DNA from: Emiliania huxleyi CCMP1516
Taxonomy: Eukaryota; Haptophyta; Isochrysidales; Noelaerhabdaceae
Assembly (NCBI RefSeq): GCF_000372725.1
Contig: NW_005199770.1
Coordinates: 2,232,666 to 2,296,665 of the forward strand
Reading direction: 5' to 3'
Length of the DNA: 64,000 nt
In this document: positions 47,617 through 57,812 of the stretch, one piece after another
Position numbering within the stretch: position 1 is the first letter of the stretch
Layout of the letters: the number at the start of each line of letters is the position of its first letter
Notes under the pieces: model-generated
What the model saw: the letters and a program-made list of their open reading frames with translations, nothing else
What the model was told of the DNA's origin: nothing
The model's database searches: none
Position numbers and translations under genes: made by a program

Positions 47617-47901
47617 TGTTGAAGACCGACGACCGCGCAGCCGTCTAGTCTACGGCCACACACACACACATAGTGTCCTTACCACCCCTGGACTGCATCT
47701 GCGCAGTTTCGTACCGCTGCGGCGCGGTTTTGCAAAAACCGTTCTGCAGCGGCGCGGTTTTGCCCTTCACCCGCAGCCTGGATTGATAGTCATTGTGGGT
47801 GTGGGGGCCGCGGGCCAGGACTTTTGTTTGAACAAAGTTTTGACAGTACATTTCTGTCGGGCCTTGGAACAGCTTGTGAGTGGTCACTGAAGACCTTCAC
47901 A
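47617..47901 (+). repeat. Right LTR of the long Copia element (285 bp)
   Basis: Starts TGTTGAAGACCGACG and ends GAAGACCTTCACA. Confidence 0.95.
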
Positions 47902-48746
47902 AACTTGGCGAGGCTCGCGGACGTGAGGTCCTTGAGAGCGTCGGGGGAGTACGCCTTCTCGAGATCCGCGCGCAGCGCCTTCGTGCGCACGTTCTTGGAG
48001 TTCGTGTCCTCCGACTCGATGAGCGACTTGATCGCCGCGATGCCCTTCTTGATGTCGTCGTAGTGGTCGGCGTCCTCGTCCGCCAACATCTCGGCCAGCG
48101 TGTCGTCGTCCTTGACGGCGTTCTGCAGCGCACCGTAGAGTTGGCGCGACAGAGTCACCGCCAGGTCCCCGAAGTACTTGTCGATGATGGCCGGGATGAG
48201 GCCGTCCGCAGTGCCGATGTTCTTGTAGCGCACGTGCAGCGCGACCGCCTCGGCCTCGCGCTCCGCGCCCGGCCGGATGGTGCCCACCTCGATGATGTCG
48301 AGGAGGTACTTGTGTTGCTTCGCCGCGGTCCGCAGGTTGCGGAACCACTCGTTGAACTCCCGCTCGGAGCCCTGTTTGTAGGCCGGAATCACCAGCTTGT
48401 CCGTCGACGACATGTTGTCGTAACATAATGTCCCGGGGATCGTTGCCCCGCCGCTACCAACTGTGAAGGTCTTCAGTGACCACTCACAAGCTGTTCCAAG
48501 GCCCGACAGAAATGTACTGTCAAAACTTTGTTCAAACAAAAGTCCTGGCCCGCGGCCCCCACACCCACAATGACTATCAATCCAGGCTGCGGGTGAAGGG
48601 CAAAACCGCGCCGCTGCAGAACGGTTTTTGCAAAACCGCGCCGCAGCGGTACGAAACTGCGCAGATGCAGTCCAGGGGTGGTAAGGACACTATGTGTGTG
48701 TGTGTGGCCGTAGACTAGACGGCTGCGCGGTCGTCGGTCTTCAACA
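47902..48746 (-). mobile_element. Inverted Copia gag segment plus LTR
   Basis: Fossil. A minus-oriented gag segment (47902-48461) followed by a minus-oriented 285-bp LTR (48462-48746). The gag segment directly abuts the plus-oriented right LTR of the long element. Confidence 0.85.
48462..48746 (-). repeat. Copia LTR (285 bp), minus orientation
   Basis: Fifth LTR copy, same ends as the others. Confidence 0.95.
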
Positions 48747-50452
48747 CCTGCGCCGCGCACCACCCTCCACCCGCAGCCGCGGCGGCGTCTCGACGGGCGA
48801 GTACAACAACATGCTCAACGCCCGCCTCGCCGCCAATGCCACGCCCTTCGGCATCTGGGCGGCTGCGGCGGCCGCATCCCCATCGTCGTCGGTCTACCGC
48901 AACACCACGGACCAGTGCGTCGCGTACATGTCGAGCGTGGACGGCCAGATCATGCCCATGCCGGACAACATCGTGCCCAAGCACTACAAGGACATCGCCA
49001 ACATCAGCGACCCCAAGCTGCGCGACATGTGGTACAAGGCGTATGACACCGAGTTCCTCGGCCTCATCCAGAACGGCACGCTCAAGCCCATGCGCCGCCC
49101 CGCCAAGGTGCGCGTCCTCCCGCTGAAGGAGATCGCCTCCCGGAAGTCCGACGGCCGGTGCAAGTGGCGCGGCTGTGTCATGGGCAACCTGATGCGGCCC
49201 GGCGTCGACTTCACCAAGACCTTCGCGAGCGTCGTCCGCTACGGCACGACCCGCACCGTGCTCAACGTGGCCGCGCAGGAGGACATGGAACTCATCACAT
49301 GCGACCAGCCCATGGCGTACACCTGGGCGGAGCGCGGGGAGGGCGAGACCTGGTACTGCGAGATGCCGAAGGGGCTCAAGGGCAAGCCCGAGTACTGCTA
49401 CATCGACCCCATCACCGGCGAGGAGAAGGACATGGTGTGCGAGGTCGGCAACCTCTACGGCGCACCATCCGCAGGTAACGCTTGGTGGAACAAGGTCAAG
49501 TCCATCAACAAGGCGTTTCCTGGGCTCGTTTCAGTCCGAGGCGGACCCGAGTGCTTCACCCTCACCCGCAACAGCACGAAACTCATCGTCGTCATCTACG
49601 TGGACGACTTCGGCATCTTCCACTCCGGGACCACATCGAGCACTTCAACAAGCACGTCGGCAAGCCGCTCAAGGTCCACGAGCGAAAGGTGCACGAGTTC
49701 CTCGGGCTCACCATCACCAAGACGCAGACCGGTTTCAAGCTGTCTGCCAGCAAGTACATCGACATGCTGCGCGCGCGCTTCTTCCCGTCAGGCGTCACGC
49801 ACGCGGGCTACAAGGTGCCCGCGGACAAGGACCTCCCGTCCATCGTCATCAGCGCAGCCGAGAAGAAGACCGCGCCCGACCCGCAGCTCCTCCAGCGCTG
49901 CCAGTGCCTCATCGGCAGCCTCATGTTCGCCACCAACGCGCGCCCCGACATCCAGTACACCGTCTCGCAGCTGGCGCGCTGCATGGCTTGGCCCGACGCG
50001 AACATCGAGGCCGCCGCCGAGCGCTGCCTCATCTACCTCATCGGCACGCAGGACCTCGGCCTCCACTACGAGCGCGTCGCCGACCCCAAGCTCTTCGGCT
50101 GCTCCGACGCGAACTGGTGCACCCGCCAGAGCACCTCCGGCTGCGCCTTCAAGATCGGCACCGCGATCATCTCGTACTTCTCCAAGAAGCAGGGTCACAT
50201 CTCCCTCTCGACATTCGAGGCCGATGGAAGCGCCGATGTACGGGCGAGGCAGCGCGGTGACGAACGAGGTGAACTTGACCCACGGCCCGCCGCGCGCCCG
50301 CGCCTCCGCCGCATTGCGCGCCGCCGTCTTGGCCTTGAGGATGGCGGGCGTGTCGATGGTGTTGGAGTCGGGGAAGGTGTCCTCGACCTGGTCGGTGCCG
50401 ACGCCAGCGACAAAGCCGCCGACGATGCCGTCCGGGTCGAACGTGCGGGTGA
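48747..50452. mobile_element. Copia pol fragment and inverted internal fragment
   Basis: Fossil. 48747-50222 matches reverse transcriptase to RNase H of the long element in plus orientation and is broken in a few places. 50223-50452 matches its gag-pol junction region in minus orientation. Confidence 0.85.
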
Positions 50453-50466
50453 TAGATGGAAAGAAA

Positions 50467-50575
50467 ATCCCTTTCTCCCGGCCGGGGTGGGGCGCGCGCG
50501 GGGGCGTCGGGTGTGCGGGATGTCTGTGGGTATATGCCATAACATCGAAGGCTAAGCTCAAAGAAATCCAGGTAA
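50467..50575 (+). repeat. Dispersed repeat family D, short copy 1
   Basis: CCCTTTCTCCCGGCCGGGGT, then GGGTGTGCGGGATGTCTGTG and AACATCGAAGGCTAAGCTCA. It matches the longer copies near 60420 and 60968 but lacks part of their middle. It lies just before the GRIP gene start. Confidence 0.9.
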
Positions 50576-50591
50576 CTTTTGGAGGTAAACG

Positions 50592-52426
50592 ATGTCGGGC
50601 AGCACCATGGCCGGCTCCTGGTTGGGGAGCACCTTGGCGAGCGCGGCAACGTGGGACCCGCTCGGCCTCGGGGACGAGGATGCGGCCATCGAGCGGGCGA
50701 TGCGCGACCGCGCTCAAGAGGTGGCCTCGCTGCGGCAAACCGTCTCGCTGCTCCAGGACGACCGGCGGCAGACGCACGCCTCGGTGCTGGACGTGGTGGC
50801 GTCGCCCCGCGGCGTCGCGGTCGGGAGCGGTGCGGCGCCCGCCGAGCCGCCGAGCTCCTCTGCGCTCTCGCCCGCGGCGCCCTCGCCGGCGACGCCCTCG
50901 CCGGCCGCCGCCTCGCCGGCCGCCGCGACGCTGGCCGCTGCGGCGGAGGCCACGATGGCTGCGCGCGTCGAGGAGGCGGTCGCGCTCGTCCGGAGCGAGG
51001 AGCGCGATCGCTCCGCCGCGGCGGTATCGACCGCGGTGAGCAGCGCGGTCAGCCGTGCCGAATCGCAGGCCGCGGCGCGGCTCCGCGGCGCCACCGAGGA
51101 CGTGCGGGCGGAGGCGCTCGCAAAGGCCGAGGCGGAGACGCGCCTCCTCGAGGCGGAGTGGGCGGCGCGGCACGCCGCCGTCAGCACCTGCCTCACCCGC
51201 TCGATCAGCGAGCTCGAGTGCCGGCTGCGAGCCCACGGCGAGTCGGTGCAGCGCGCGACGCAGCTGACCAAGGCGCGGGCGGCGCAGATGCTCGCGCAGA
51301 AGGACGCGGAGCTGCTCGCCGCGCGCCGCGGCATGGCGGGGAGCGGCGCCTCGACGCCGCGCGAGCAGGTCCAGACCGCCACCATCGGCGTCGGCACCAG
51401 CGACGACGAGAGCGCACGCTTCCTGCACGCGTTGGCCATCAGACGCGGCGGCCTCCGAGCCACACCACACCAAAACGGGTGGCCGCGTTGTGCTCCTGCG
51501 TGTAGGCGCACGCTGGAGGAGCAGCGGCGGGCCGGCGCCGCGCGCGTCGCGACGAGGCTCGACGCCGAGGGGAACGTCATCCGGCAGGTCCTCGCCTCCC
51601 TCTTCCTTTGCTTTGCGGGACCGCCCACCCACCCTCCAATCCCCATCCGACCCAGGACCTGCTTGGTGGCGGCGGCACCGACGGCGACATGGCCGCCCGC
51701 TTCGCGCGCCGCGCCGCTGAGCTGGAGGCGGCGCTCGAGCGGGCGCGGGAGACCATTTCGCAGCTCGAGACCGCGCACGCCACGGACCAAAAGCTCACGC
51801 GTTCGCTGCGCGCACGGGTCGCAAAGCGCGCGGCCACAGCTGCTCGAGCGCGGAGCTCGACGCGTGCATCCAACCTCGCTGCGCTCCGCTCTAGGCACGA
51901 GCGGCGCGGCGGGTCCGACTTTGAGTATCTGCGCAATGTGTTGCTGCGCTTCTTTCTGCTGCCGCCCGAGGAGAGAGGCGCCGCTCGCCACCCGCCTCTC
52001 AGCTTTGCCGCCAGTCATAGAGCACGGTGAGGCTGGCGCCTCTCTGCAGGCCCTCTCTTCCCTGCGATCGCCTCGGCGTGCGGCTTCTCGTCGAGGCAAA
52101 TCGCGCAGATCAACGAGGCGCGGCAGAAGCACGCGCCGGCCGCTTCGGCGGTGGGCGCGTGGCTCTGGGGCAGCGCGGCAGCCGCCGCAGAGGCGCAAGC
52201 CGACGCCTCCTACTTTGGCGACGGCGGCGGTCTGTTCTCCGCGCCGCCGCCCCCGGCAACGCCACCACCGCCGGCGCGGCCGCCGGCGACGAACGGAACG
52301 GGCGATGCGGGCGATGCGGGCGCGTTGGGCGAGCTGGGCGAGCTGCGGACCAAGGCGAGCAAGCTCCGCTACTTGCTGCAGCGGGCGGAAGCGGAGATTG
52401 CCCGTCGCGAGGAGCAGCCTGGATAG
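50592..52426 (+). CDS. Golgin-like coiled-coil protein with C-terminal GRIP domain, 4 exons
   Basis: 539 residues. Exons 50592-51430, 51506-51587, 51656-51977, 52050-52426 join in phase. The body is coiled coil (VASLRQTVSLLQDDRRQT, AELEAALERARETISQLE). Near residue 400 a GRIP domain reads SDFEYLRNVLLRFFLLPPEE / RGPLFPAIASACGFSSRQ across intron 3, with the conserved Tyr that contacts Arl GTPases. GRIP golgins tether vesicles at the trans-Golgi. Unusually the GRIP domain is followed by about 100 more residues with Pro-rich sequence and a final coil (LRYLLQRAEAEIARRE). Introns 1 and 2 are GT-AG, intron 3 is GC-AG. The first exon follows the Copia cluster at once, so the promoter is short or lies in repeat DNA. 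Confidence 0.85.
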
Positions 52427-52914
52427 GTCTATGTCAGCAGATCGTGGCGAGTGTGCGAGGCGTTGATCCGGCTTGCGTTCTGGTGTCGTGTTCAGCGTGA
52501 GCCGTGACGCATCGGACGTCGGGGGAGAGACCACATGCACTGCACATGCACATGCTGAGCATGTGCATGTGCGAAAGAAGGGCAGCTAGACGAACAGTCG
52601 TCACGCGTGCACACGTCCGTGCGTCACGTGACGTGTCTGGCTCGGAGCTCGGTGTAGAATGAAAAGGATGTCTTCTGTGTGTCACTCCCCACCGTCATCT
52701 CCGTGTGTCTGTGTGGGCCCACACGCCACAGGCGCCACCAGTGAGCACAGTGGCTCAGTGCGACGCGCAGGATATGTCCAACTGTGTCTCGCGGGTCGGC
52801 AGCTACGTTCATTCATGACTCGTCTATAGTCCCCGCCCTCACGCATGCGGCACGGAATTTTGCGCGGACCAGCACTCGATCTACGCACTACGGGTGCACC
52901 CTGGTCCCTGCTGA
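52427..52914. other. Spacer between convergent GRIP and WD40 genes
   Basis: Holds the perfect hairpin at 52542-52572 and CACGTGACGTG-like sequence near 52626. No gene. Confidence 0.6.
52542..52572. terminator. Perfect 14-bp hairpin downstream of the GRIP gene
   Basis: GCACATGCACATGC, TGA loop, GCATGTGCATGTGC. It lies about 115 bp after the GRIP stop, between convergent genes; a 3'-end RNA structure is plausible, function unproven. Confidence 0.5.
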
Positions 52915-54603
52915 TCACCTCCCTCTCTCACGGGGTGTACTGCCGCACACTGCCGTGCTGCGGCACGGCCACCTCGACGATGCGGCCATCTGCCAAACCG
53001 CATATGCCGCTGGCGGCCGTGCATGCGATCGCAAGCACCTCGCCCTTCTCCTCGCCCTTCTCCTCGCCCACCTGCGTTGCAGGCGCGACTTGGTCAGCAC
53101 CGGAGCAATCGCGGGGCGCGACTGTTTCCGATTCGCCTCCTCGCCAACTTGCGCCACGCCCAAGCAGACGAGCGCGCCCGGTGGCTGGTTGCGACGACGC
53201 GTCCCCGGCTCGGCGAGCTCCCAGCTCTTGCACACGCCGTCCTCCGAGCCGGCCAGAAATGCCCGGCCGGCGTCGCCGTACCACGAAAGCGCGCAAGCGC
53301 CTCCGTCGGTGGACTGCACCCCCGTGGCGAAGGGCGCCGCGTCAAGCTTCGACAGGGCGTAGAGATGGATGGCGCCCGAGTTGCGCCCCGCCACAACGAG
53401 GTCGCGGCTCGCAGAGAGGAGCAGCGACAATACGCCATCGCCCTCACCGCCGGACGAGGCGCCGGGGACAGTGGCCACAGCAAAGGAGTGGAGCTTGGCA
53501 AAGCCAGTGGGAGAGCGATCGTCCTCGAGGTCGGAGCGCCTGAGTGACTCGGGTCAGAAGGTTACGGGGCGCCGGCTTTCGGCGGAATCCCCGCTCTCCG
53601 TGCCGCGCCAGAGCGTGCACCGGCCGTCGAAGGAGCCGCTCAGCAGGTAGACGCCCTCGCGCCCGCCCAGAGCGCCCGACAGCGGCGGCAGCGCCCGCTC
53701 GATGGCGAGCGCCATGACCTGCGCATTCAAGGGCAGTTTTGAGCCCCCCACTGTCCAAATGAGGAGCGCAAACAGCGACAGTAGGCGAGGCCCAATGCGA
53801 GTGCGGCAGCGACTGCACCGCCGAGCCGCTCTGCAGGGACCAGACACGCACGGCGCCGCCTTGGCTGCCCGAAGCCGCCCACACGGGATCGGCGGCGCGG
53901 CCGCCCGCGTTGTTACCTCCGCCAGCATCGGGCGGCTCCGGGGGCAGGGCGACGCACATGGCTTCGTCCTGCCGCAAAGCAGGACCGCGGGGTGAGGGGG
54001 ACTGCATATGGGGGCTGGTGCGCATCTGGCCCTCCTCGACAGGTCGCGCCCTCGGCCGCATCGTGTGCAGCGCATAGAGGTGCGCGCAGCCGTCCTCCAC
54101 CGCGAGGCGAATCGCAGAGACGACGCCTGCGAGTCAACCCCTTTCCCGGTGAGGTGATGCACTTCGAATCTCGGGACGGATGGCCAACGACGATGCCGTC
54201 GGCGCCGCCGCTCAGCACGAGCGAACCGCCCATCGCCACCGAATGAATCTCGGCGCCGTGTAGCGGCTCTCCTGTTGGCAAATCCCCCGTGTTCTCAGGA
54301 GAGTGGATCTCCAATCAGCCTCGCGGGCCTTAGCGGCGGCTCGCCCGCAGCACCGCTCGAAGGCCGGCAAGCGATGTAGGAGCCGGTCAGCTCCCAGCCG
54401 GAAGCCGACCCCTGACCCTCCCCGCCCTCCTCGCCCTCGCCCTCGCCCTCGCGACGATCCCCAATCGTCGCCGCCTTGCCGCTCCGCCTGGTCCATGCCA
54501 CCACCCGCCCGTCTGAGGTGCCTCCAACCAGCACTGCACCATCGCTGCTGAGCACGAGGCTCGAGATGGCGGCCGGCGCTTCCGCGCTGCCGACGCGGCT
54601 CAC
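52915..54603 (-). CDS. WD40 beta-propeller protein, several exons (joins approximate)
   Basis: At least five blade-like motifs run on the minus strand in several frames: ISSLVLSSDGAVLVGGTSDG..VVAW (about 54450-54560), IHSVAMGGSLVLSGGADG (about 54190-54260), PVWAASGSQGGAVRVWSL (about 53840-53905), GVYLLSGSFDGRCTLWRG (about 53600-53660) and LVVAGRNSGAIHLYAL with FLAGSEDGVCKSWEL (53210-53420). The last coding part is near 52930 (LAIACTAASGICGLADGR). WD40 propellers are protein-interaction platforms; nothing points to a specific complex. Exon boundaries were not all resolved, and the start is uncertain: it may join the coiled-coil exon at 55752-56414 through Ser/Ala-rich sequence. Confidence 0.6.
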
Positions 54604-54619
54604 CGTCGACCAGACCTAG

Positions 54620-55751
54620 AGATAGCAGGGCGAAACGTCACCTCGCAAGGATCAATTCGGCGAGCGCCCCGCAAGCACCTCGAGCGGCGGCGCGCTCTCG
54701 CCGGCTAACTCCGGCGCCCTGCCGTTCGGATGGTCGGCCGTAGAGGGCTGCTCGATTCGGAGGCCTGTCGGGCTCTTAGCGGGCGCCCCCGCCCGCGAAG
54801 CGTCGCCAAAGGACGCCGGGGCATCGCCCTTCGCGTCCGGCGATGGCAGCCCCGAGAAGGACGACGTGCGCGACGCGGTGGATGAACTCGGGGAGAGGGT
54901 CGACGCGGCGGCCCGCTCCGGTGTCGATGGGGCGGACGCCGAGGAGGAACCTACAGCAACGCCTGAAACAGGTGAGCAGGAGGCAGTGGAGGCACTCTTT
55001 CGGGAGGGGGTGGCGAAACGCCAGAATCGCGCCCCGACTCGCGGCATGAGCGAGGCACCTACCGGCGCCGCCCTCTTGCAGTGAGCACGCCGCGGGAGGG
55101 CGGCACCGCCCTCGTGGCCAAAACACCAACGCAGCGCGCGGTGTGTGCGGAACAAAGCTGCGCGGCTTGCTCCGGTGTCCTCGGTCCTCCTTGCCGCCCA
55201 AGCGTGGCGTCATCGAGCTCTCCGTGAGCCTCTCCTCGGCCGAGTCGCTGCCTAATCGGCACGCGTTACGACACGTGTGGTAACGGTAACGTTTTGCAGC
55301 GCCGGTCCCGAACGAGCCCCGCCAATCTGCAGCATAAACGAACCCTGCAAACGGTGGCGCTGATCCGCCTCGAGCAGCTCGCGATGCCGGATCACCGCGG
55401 CCTCCCGCAGCTCCCGGAGGACATCCTCGTGCTTCCGTGCGCCTATCGCCGGGCCCCTCAAAGCTCATCAGCGCTAGGGCCGTGCGCGGCCTGAATGCTT
55501 GCGGCTGCCGGCGCTGCGTCCGTGAGGCGCCATCGCTCCGCCGGCTCCCACGCTGTCTGATGAGGAGCAGCGCGTGGGGCCGCGCTCGCGGCTAAGCTCG
55601 CGCTCGCGGCTGAGGCGCGTCGAGCCTCGGCTGGCCTCCTCCGGCTTGCCCCCGCTGTCCCGCGCCGACGCCTCCGACGCGAGGCTGTCACTCGACAGGC
55701 TGAGAACCTGCAGTCAGGGACCGCGGCACGAATTACCCAAGGGTGCGTGGG
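54620..55751 (-). other. Probable exons or introns between the WD40 and coiled-coil parts
   Basis: The minus strand has a Ser/Ala/Pro-rich open stretch (STLSPSSSTASRTSSFSGLP, about 54820-54900) and a helical stretch (HEDVLRELREAAVIRHRELL, about 55360-55430) that look coding but stand in different frames. I cannot assign them to a gene. Confidence 0.35.
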
Positions 55752-56414
55752 TCATAGCGGGACGCAAAATCGGGCGGGCGCCGATGAGCCCGTGGGCGAC
55801 GCGGCCGACGCCGGAGCGAGCGGCGACTCTGCAGCCTCGTCGGTCTCCACGCGCTGCGCCACCTCTGAGCTCCGCGCCTGCGGGGGGGAGAGCGCAAAGC
55901 GAGAGCGCAATCCTTTCCATCCCCTCGCCGAGCCTGGACGCGACGGTCCACCAGGGCGCGATGGCGGTCCGCTGCGACTTCGCCGCTGCGCCTCGCCGCT
56001 CCGAGCTCGCGCCTCGGTCGATCTGCCGCAGCCGCCACCGCTGCCGGCAGCCTGCTCCCTCGCGACCTCCACCACTAGCTCCTCGATCTTGGCGGAGGCA
56101 CGCGCGATGTGCGCGCTGATGAGCTCCTCGATATTCTGGCGAGTAAGGAAATCGCCGCTCGCCGCGGCGATCAGGTCCTCGATCTCTTTCTGTGTCAAAT
56201 ACTGTCGCGCCACCGCCGCCCGCAGCTCTGCCATCTCGTTCCGCATCGAGACCATCTCTCGCGTCACGGACGCGCGCCACAGCTCGAGGTCGAGCACCTG
56301 CTCACGCATCGCGCGTGCCTCCGCCAAGCCGGACTCCATCCGCGCCATCCAATCAGACAGCCCGCCGAGCGGGCCGGCGAGCGGCGGCTCGGGCGCCAGC
56401 GCGCAGAACGCCAT
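55752..56414 (-). CDS. Coiled-coil protein, N-terminal exon
   Basis: From the ATG at 56414 the minus strand encodes a helical segment (MRNEMAELRAAVARQYLTQK, then EIEDLIAAASGDFLTRQNIE) with heptad-like spacing, followed by an Arg/Gly/Ser-rich stretch that may be past the splice site. I do not recognise the protein. It may be the 5' end of the WD40 gene downstream on the same strand, which would make a coiled-coil plus propeller protein. Confidence 0.5.
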   Translation of the reverse strand: MAFCALAPEPPLAGPLGGLSDWMARMESGLAEARAMREQVLDLELWRASVTREMVSMRNEMAELRAAVARQYLTQKEIEDLIAAASGDFLTRQNIEELISAHIARASAKIEELVVEVAREQAAGSGGGCGRSTEARARSGEAQRRSRSGPPSRPGGPSRPGSARGWKGLRSRFALSPPQARSSEVAQRVETDEAAESPLAPASAASPTGSSAPARFCVPL

Positions 56415-56481
56415 GGCGGGGCTAGCGCCCGCGGATGGAATGGCCGAACGTCCACCGAGGACCGGACAAAAGTTAGAATCT

Positions 56482-56560
56482 TACAACAAAACTCCCTCGC
56501 ACGACACTGGGCACGGGACTGGCGCGCACTGGCACGAACACAGGTACACCACGGGAGCCA
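56482..56560 (+). repeat. Dispersed repeat family A, copy 7
   Basis: ACAACAAAACTCCCTCGCAC, then GGGCACGGGACTGGCGCGC and GGTACACCACGGGAGCC. A degenerate relative (ACTGGCGCGTGCTAGTACTA) follows at about 56618. Confidence 0.9.
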
Positions 56561-56678
56561 AGTTAGAATATAAACAAAAGAACTCTCTCTCACAGCACAC
56601 AGGCTCGACACAGGTGCGAACTGGCGCGTGCTAGTACTATCACCGGCACACCAAACAAAGTTAGAATCTCCTCCCGCC

Positions 56679-56750
56679 AAGTGATCTGTGATCTGTGAGG
56701 GTCCGCCCGCAGGCGCATTTTGTATACCGAGGCGGTGCCCGGTGCCGAAC
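56679..56750 (+). repeat. Local direct repeat, copy 1
   Basis: Shares GCCCGCAGGCGCATTTTGTA and GAGGCGGTGCCCGGTGCCGA with 57311-57390, about 630 bp apart. Confidence 0.85.
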
Positions 56751-56865
56751 CTGTCGGACCTTGAGACAGCGTTGTAGATCCCTGGGCGAGGGTGATGGAG
56801 GGGGCGGTCCGGCGGCGGAGCACCCACCTCCTCCCGGCGCGCCGGTAGGCAGGCAGGATGCCCTA

Positions 56866-56918
56866 TTGAGCACTTGAGCACTGGATGGGGTCGGTTCCGC
56901 ATGGTACGGGACCCCTCG
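56866..56918 (+). repeat. Dispersed repeat family E, copy 2
   Basis: GAGCACTTGAGCACTGGATG and CCGCATGGTACGGGACCCC, matching 22494-22546. Confidence 0.85.
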
Positions 56919-57310
56919 ATCGTCTCGCCCTCCCTCACTGGTGTGTTCATCGGGGGGGGTCATAACAAACACGGTACAGGATCGAGGTGCACGCTGCCAA
57001 AGCAGTGTCGTCCCCCCTCTCCCCGACGGCGATGGCGGTGTGACCGATCGAGCTACAAGAGGAGCTTGTTCAGCAGGATCCAGGATAGTCTGACGCACTA
57101 CCTCACTGGGTCTGAGATCATCGAGACGCTTCCCATCACCGTCTCGGATTTGTGTGGGATCGAACCACTCCGGGATGGGCAAGCCCACCGTTCTGAGATT
57201 TGTGCCTCTCTGTCACCTGCGAGGGACAGCGGAGATTGCGTGCGCCGCAGCAGTAGCTGGGATGGGCGGGCGCGCTATTGCAATACAGTTGTAGCACCCG
57301 CGGAAGACTG

Positions 57311-57390
57311 TGAGGTGAGCTGTGAGCTGTGAGGGTCGGCCCGCAGGCGGATTTTGTATACTGAGGCGGTGCCCGGTGCCGAGTGCAGGC
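57311..57390 (+). repeat. Local direct repeat, copy 2
   Basis: Partner of 56679-56750, with GCCCGCAGGCGGATTTTGTA. Confidence 0.85.
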
Positions 57391-57812
57391 GGTGCCCCAG
57401 ACTGTGAGGTCGTTTATTAAGGCCTGGAGCGGTTGAGCATCCGCCATCCCTCCGGGGGGGCCTCTACGCCGGGGATCTGGAGGCGTTTTTTAATTCGGTG
57501 ACAGTGTGGGCGGGGCATCTGCGCTCTGATCGTCTGACGTCTGATGTGCGCTCCGGCATCGACCCGAATTTTGCGAGGGCGTGTTGCTGGGTAGCACGCA
57601 ACACTGGAGCCGCTCGGGCAGCCGGCTCCGCCGCGCACCCGCGCAGCTGCGGCGCGCGAGGCCGCGAGCGGGCTCTCGAAAGCCGGAGGCGGGAAGGCGG
57701 GGTTTGCCGAAGTTGACGGTTACTCTGATAAGTGGCGCGCGCATTCGTAAAATCTTTACGAACGCGGACTTTCAAGGCGGATGCGATGCGATGAAGTCCA
57801 CACACAATCAAT

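Larger units (their letters stand above)
41848..47901 (+). mobile_element. Ty1/Copia LTR retrotransposon with a long gag-pol frame
   Basis: A plus-strand element of about 6 kb: left LTR 41848-42100, gag-pol 42144-47405, a purine-rich tract (GAGGATGGGGGG) just before the right LTR 47617-47901. The domain order integrase before reverse transcriptase marks it as Copia rather than Gypsy. The coding frame looks whole. The matching LTRs suggest a very recent insertion or gene conversion. Confidence 0.95.
56415..57812. other. Repeat-rich intergenic region
   Basis: Contains repeat families A and E and a local direct repeat pair (56679-56750, 57311-57390), plus an inverted repeat near 57739-57764 (GCATTCGTAAA / TTTACGAACGC). 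A plus-strand frame at 57049-57240 (LTHYLTGSEIIETLPITVSD) looks faintly coding but has no known domain. Confidence 0.55.
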
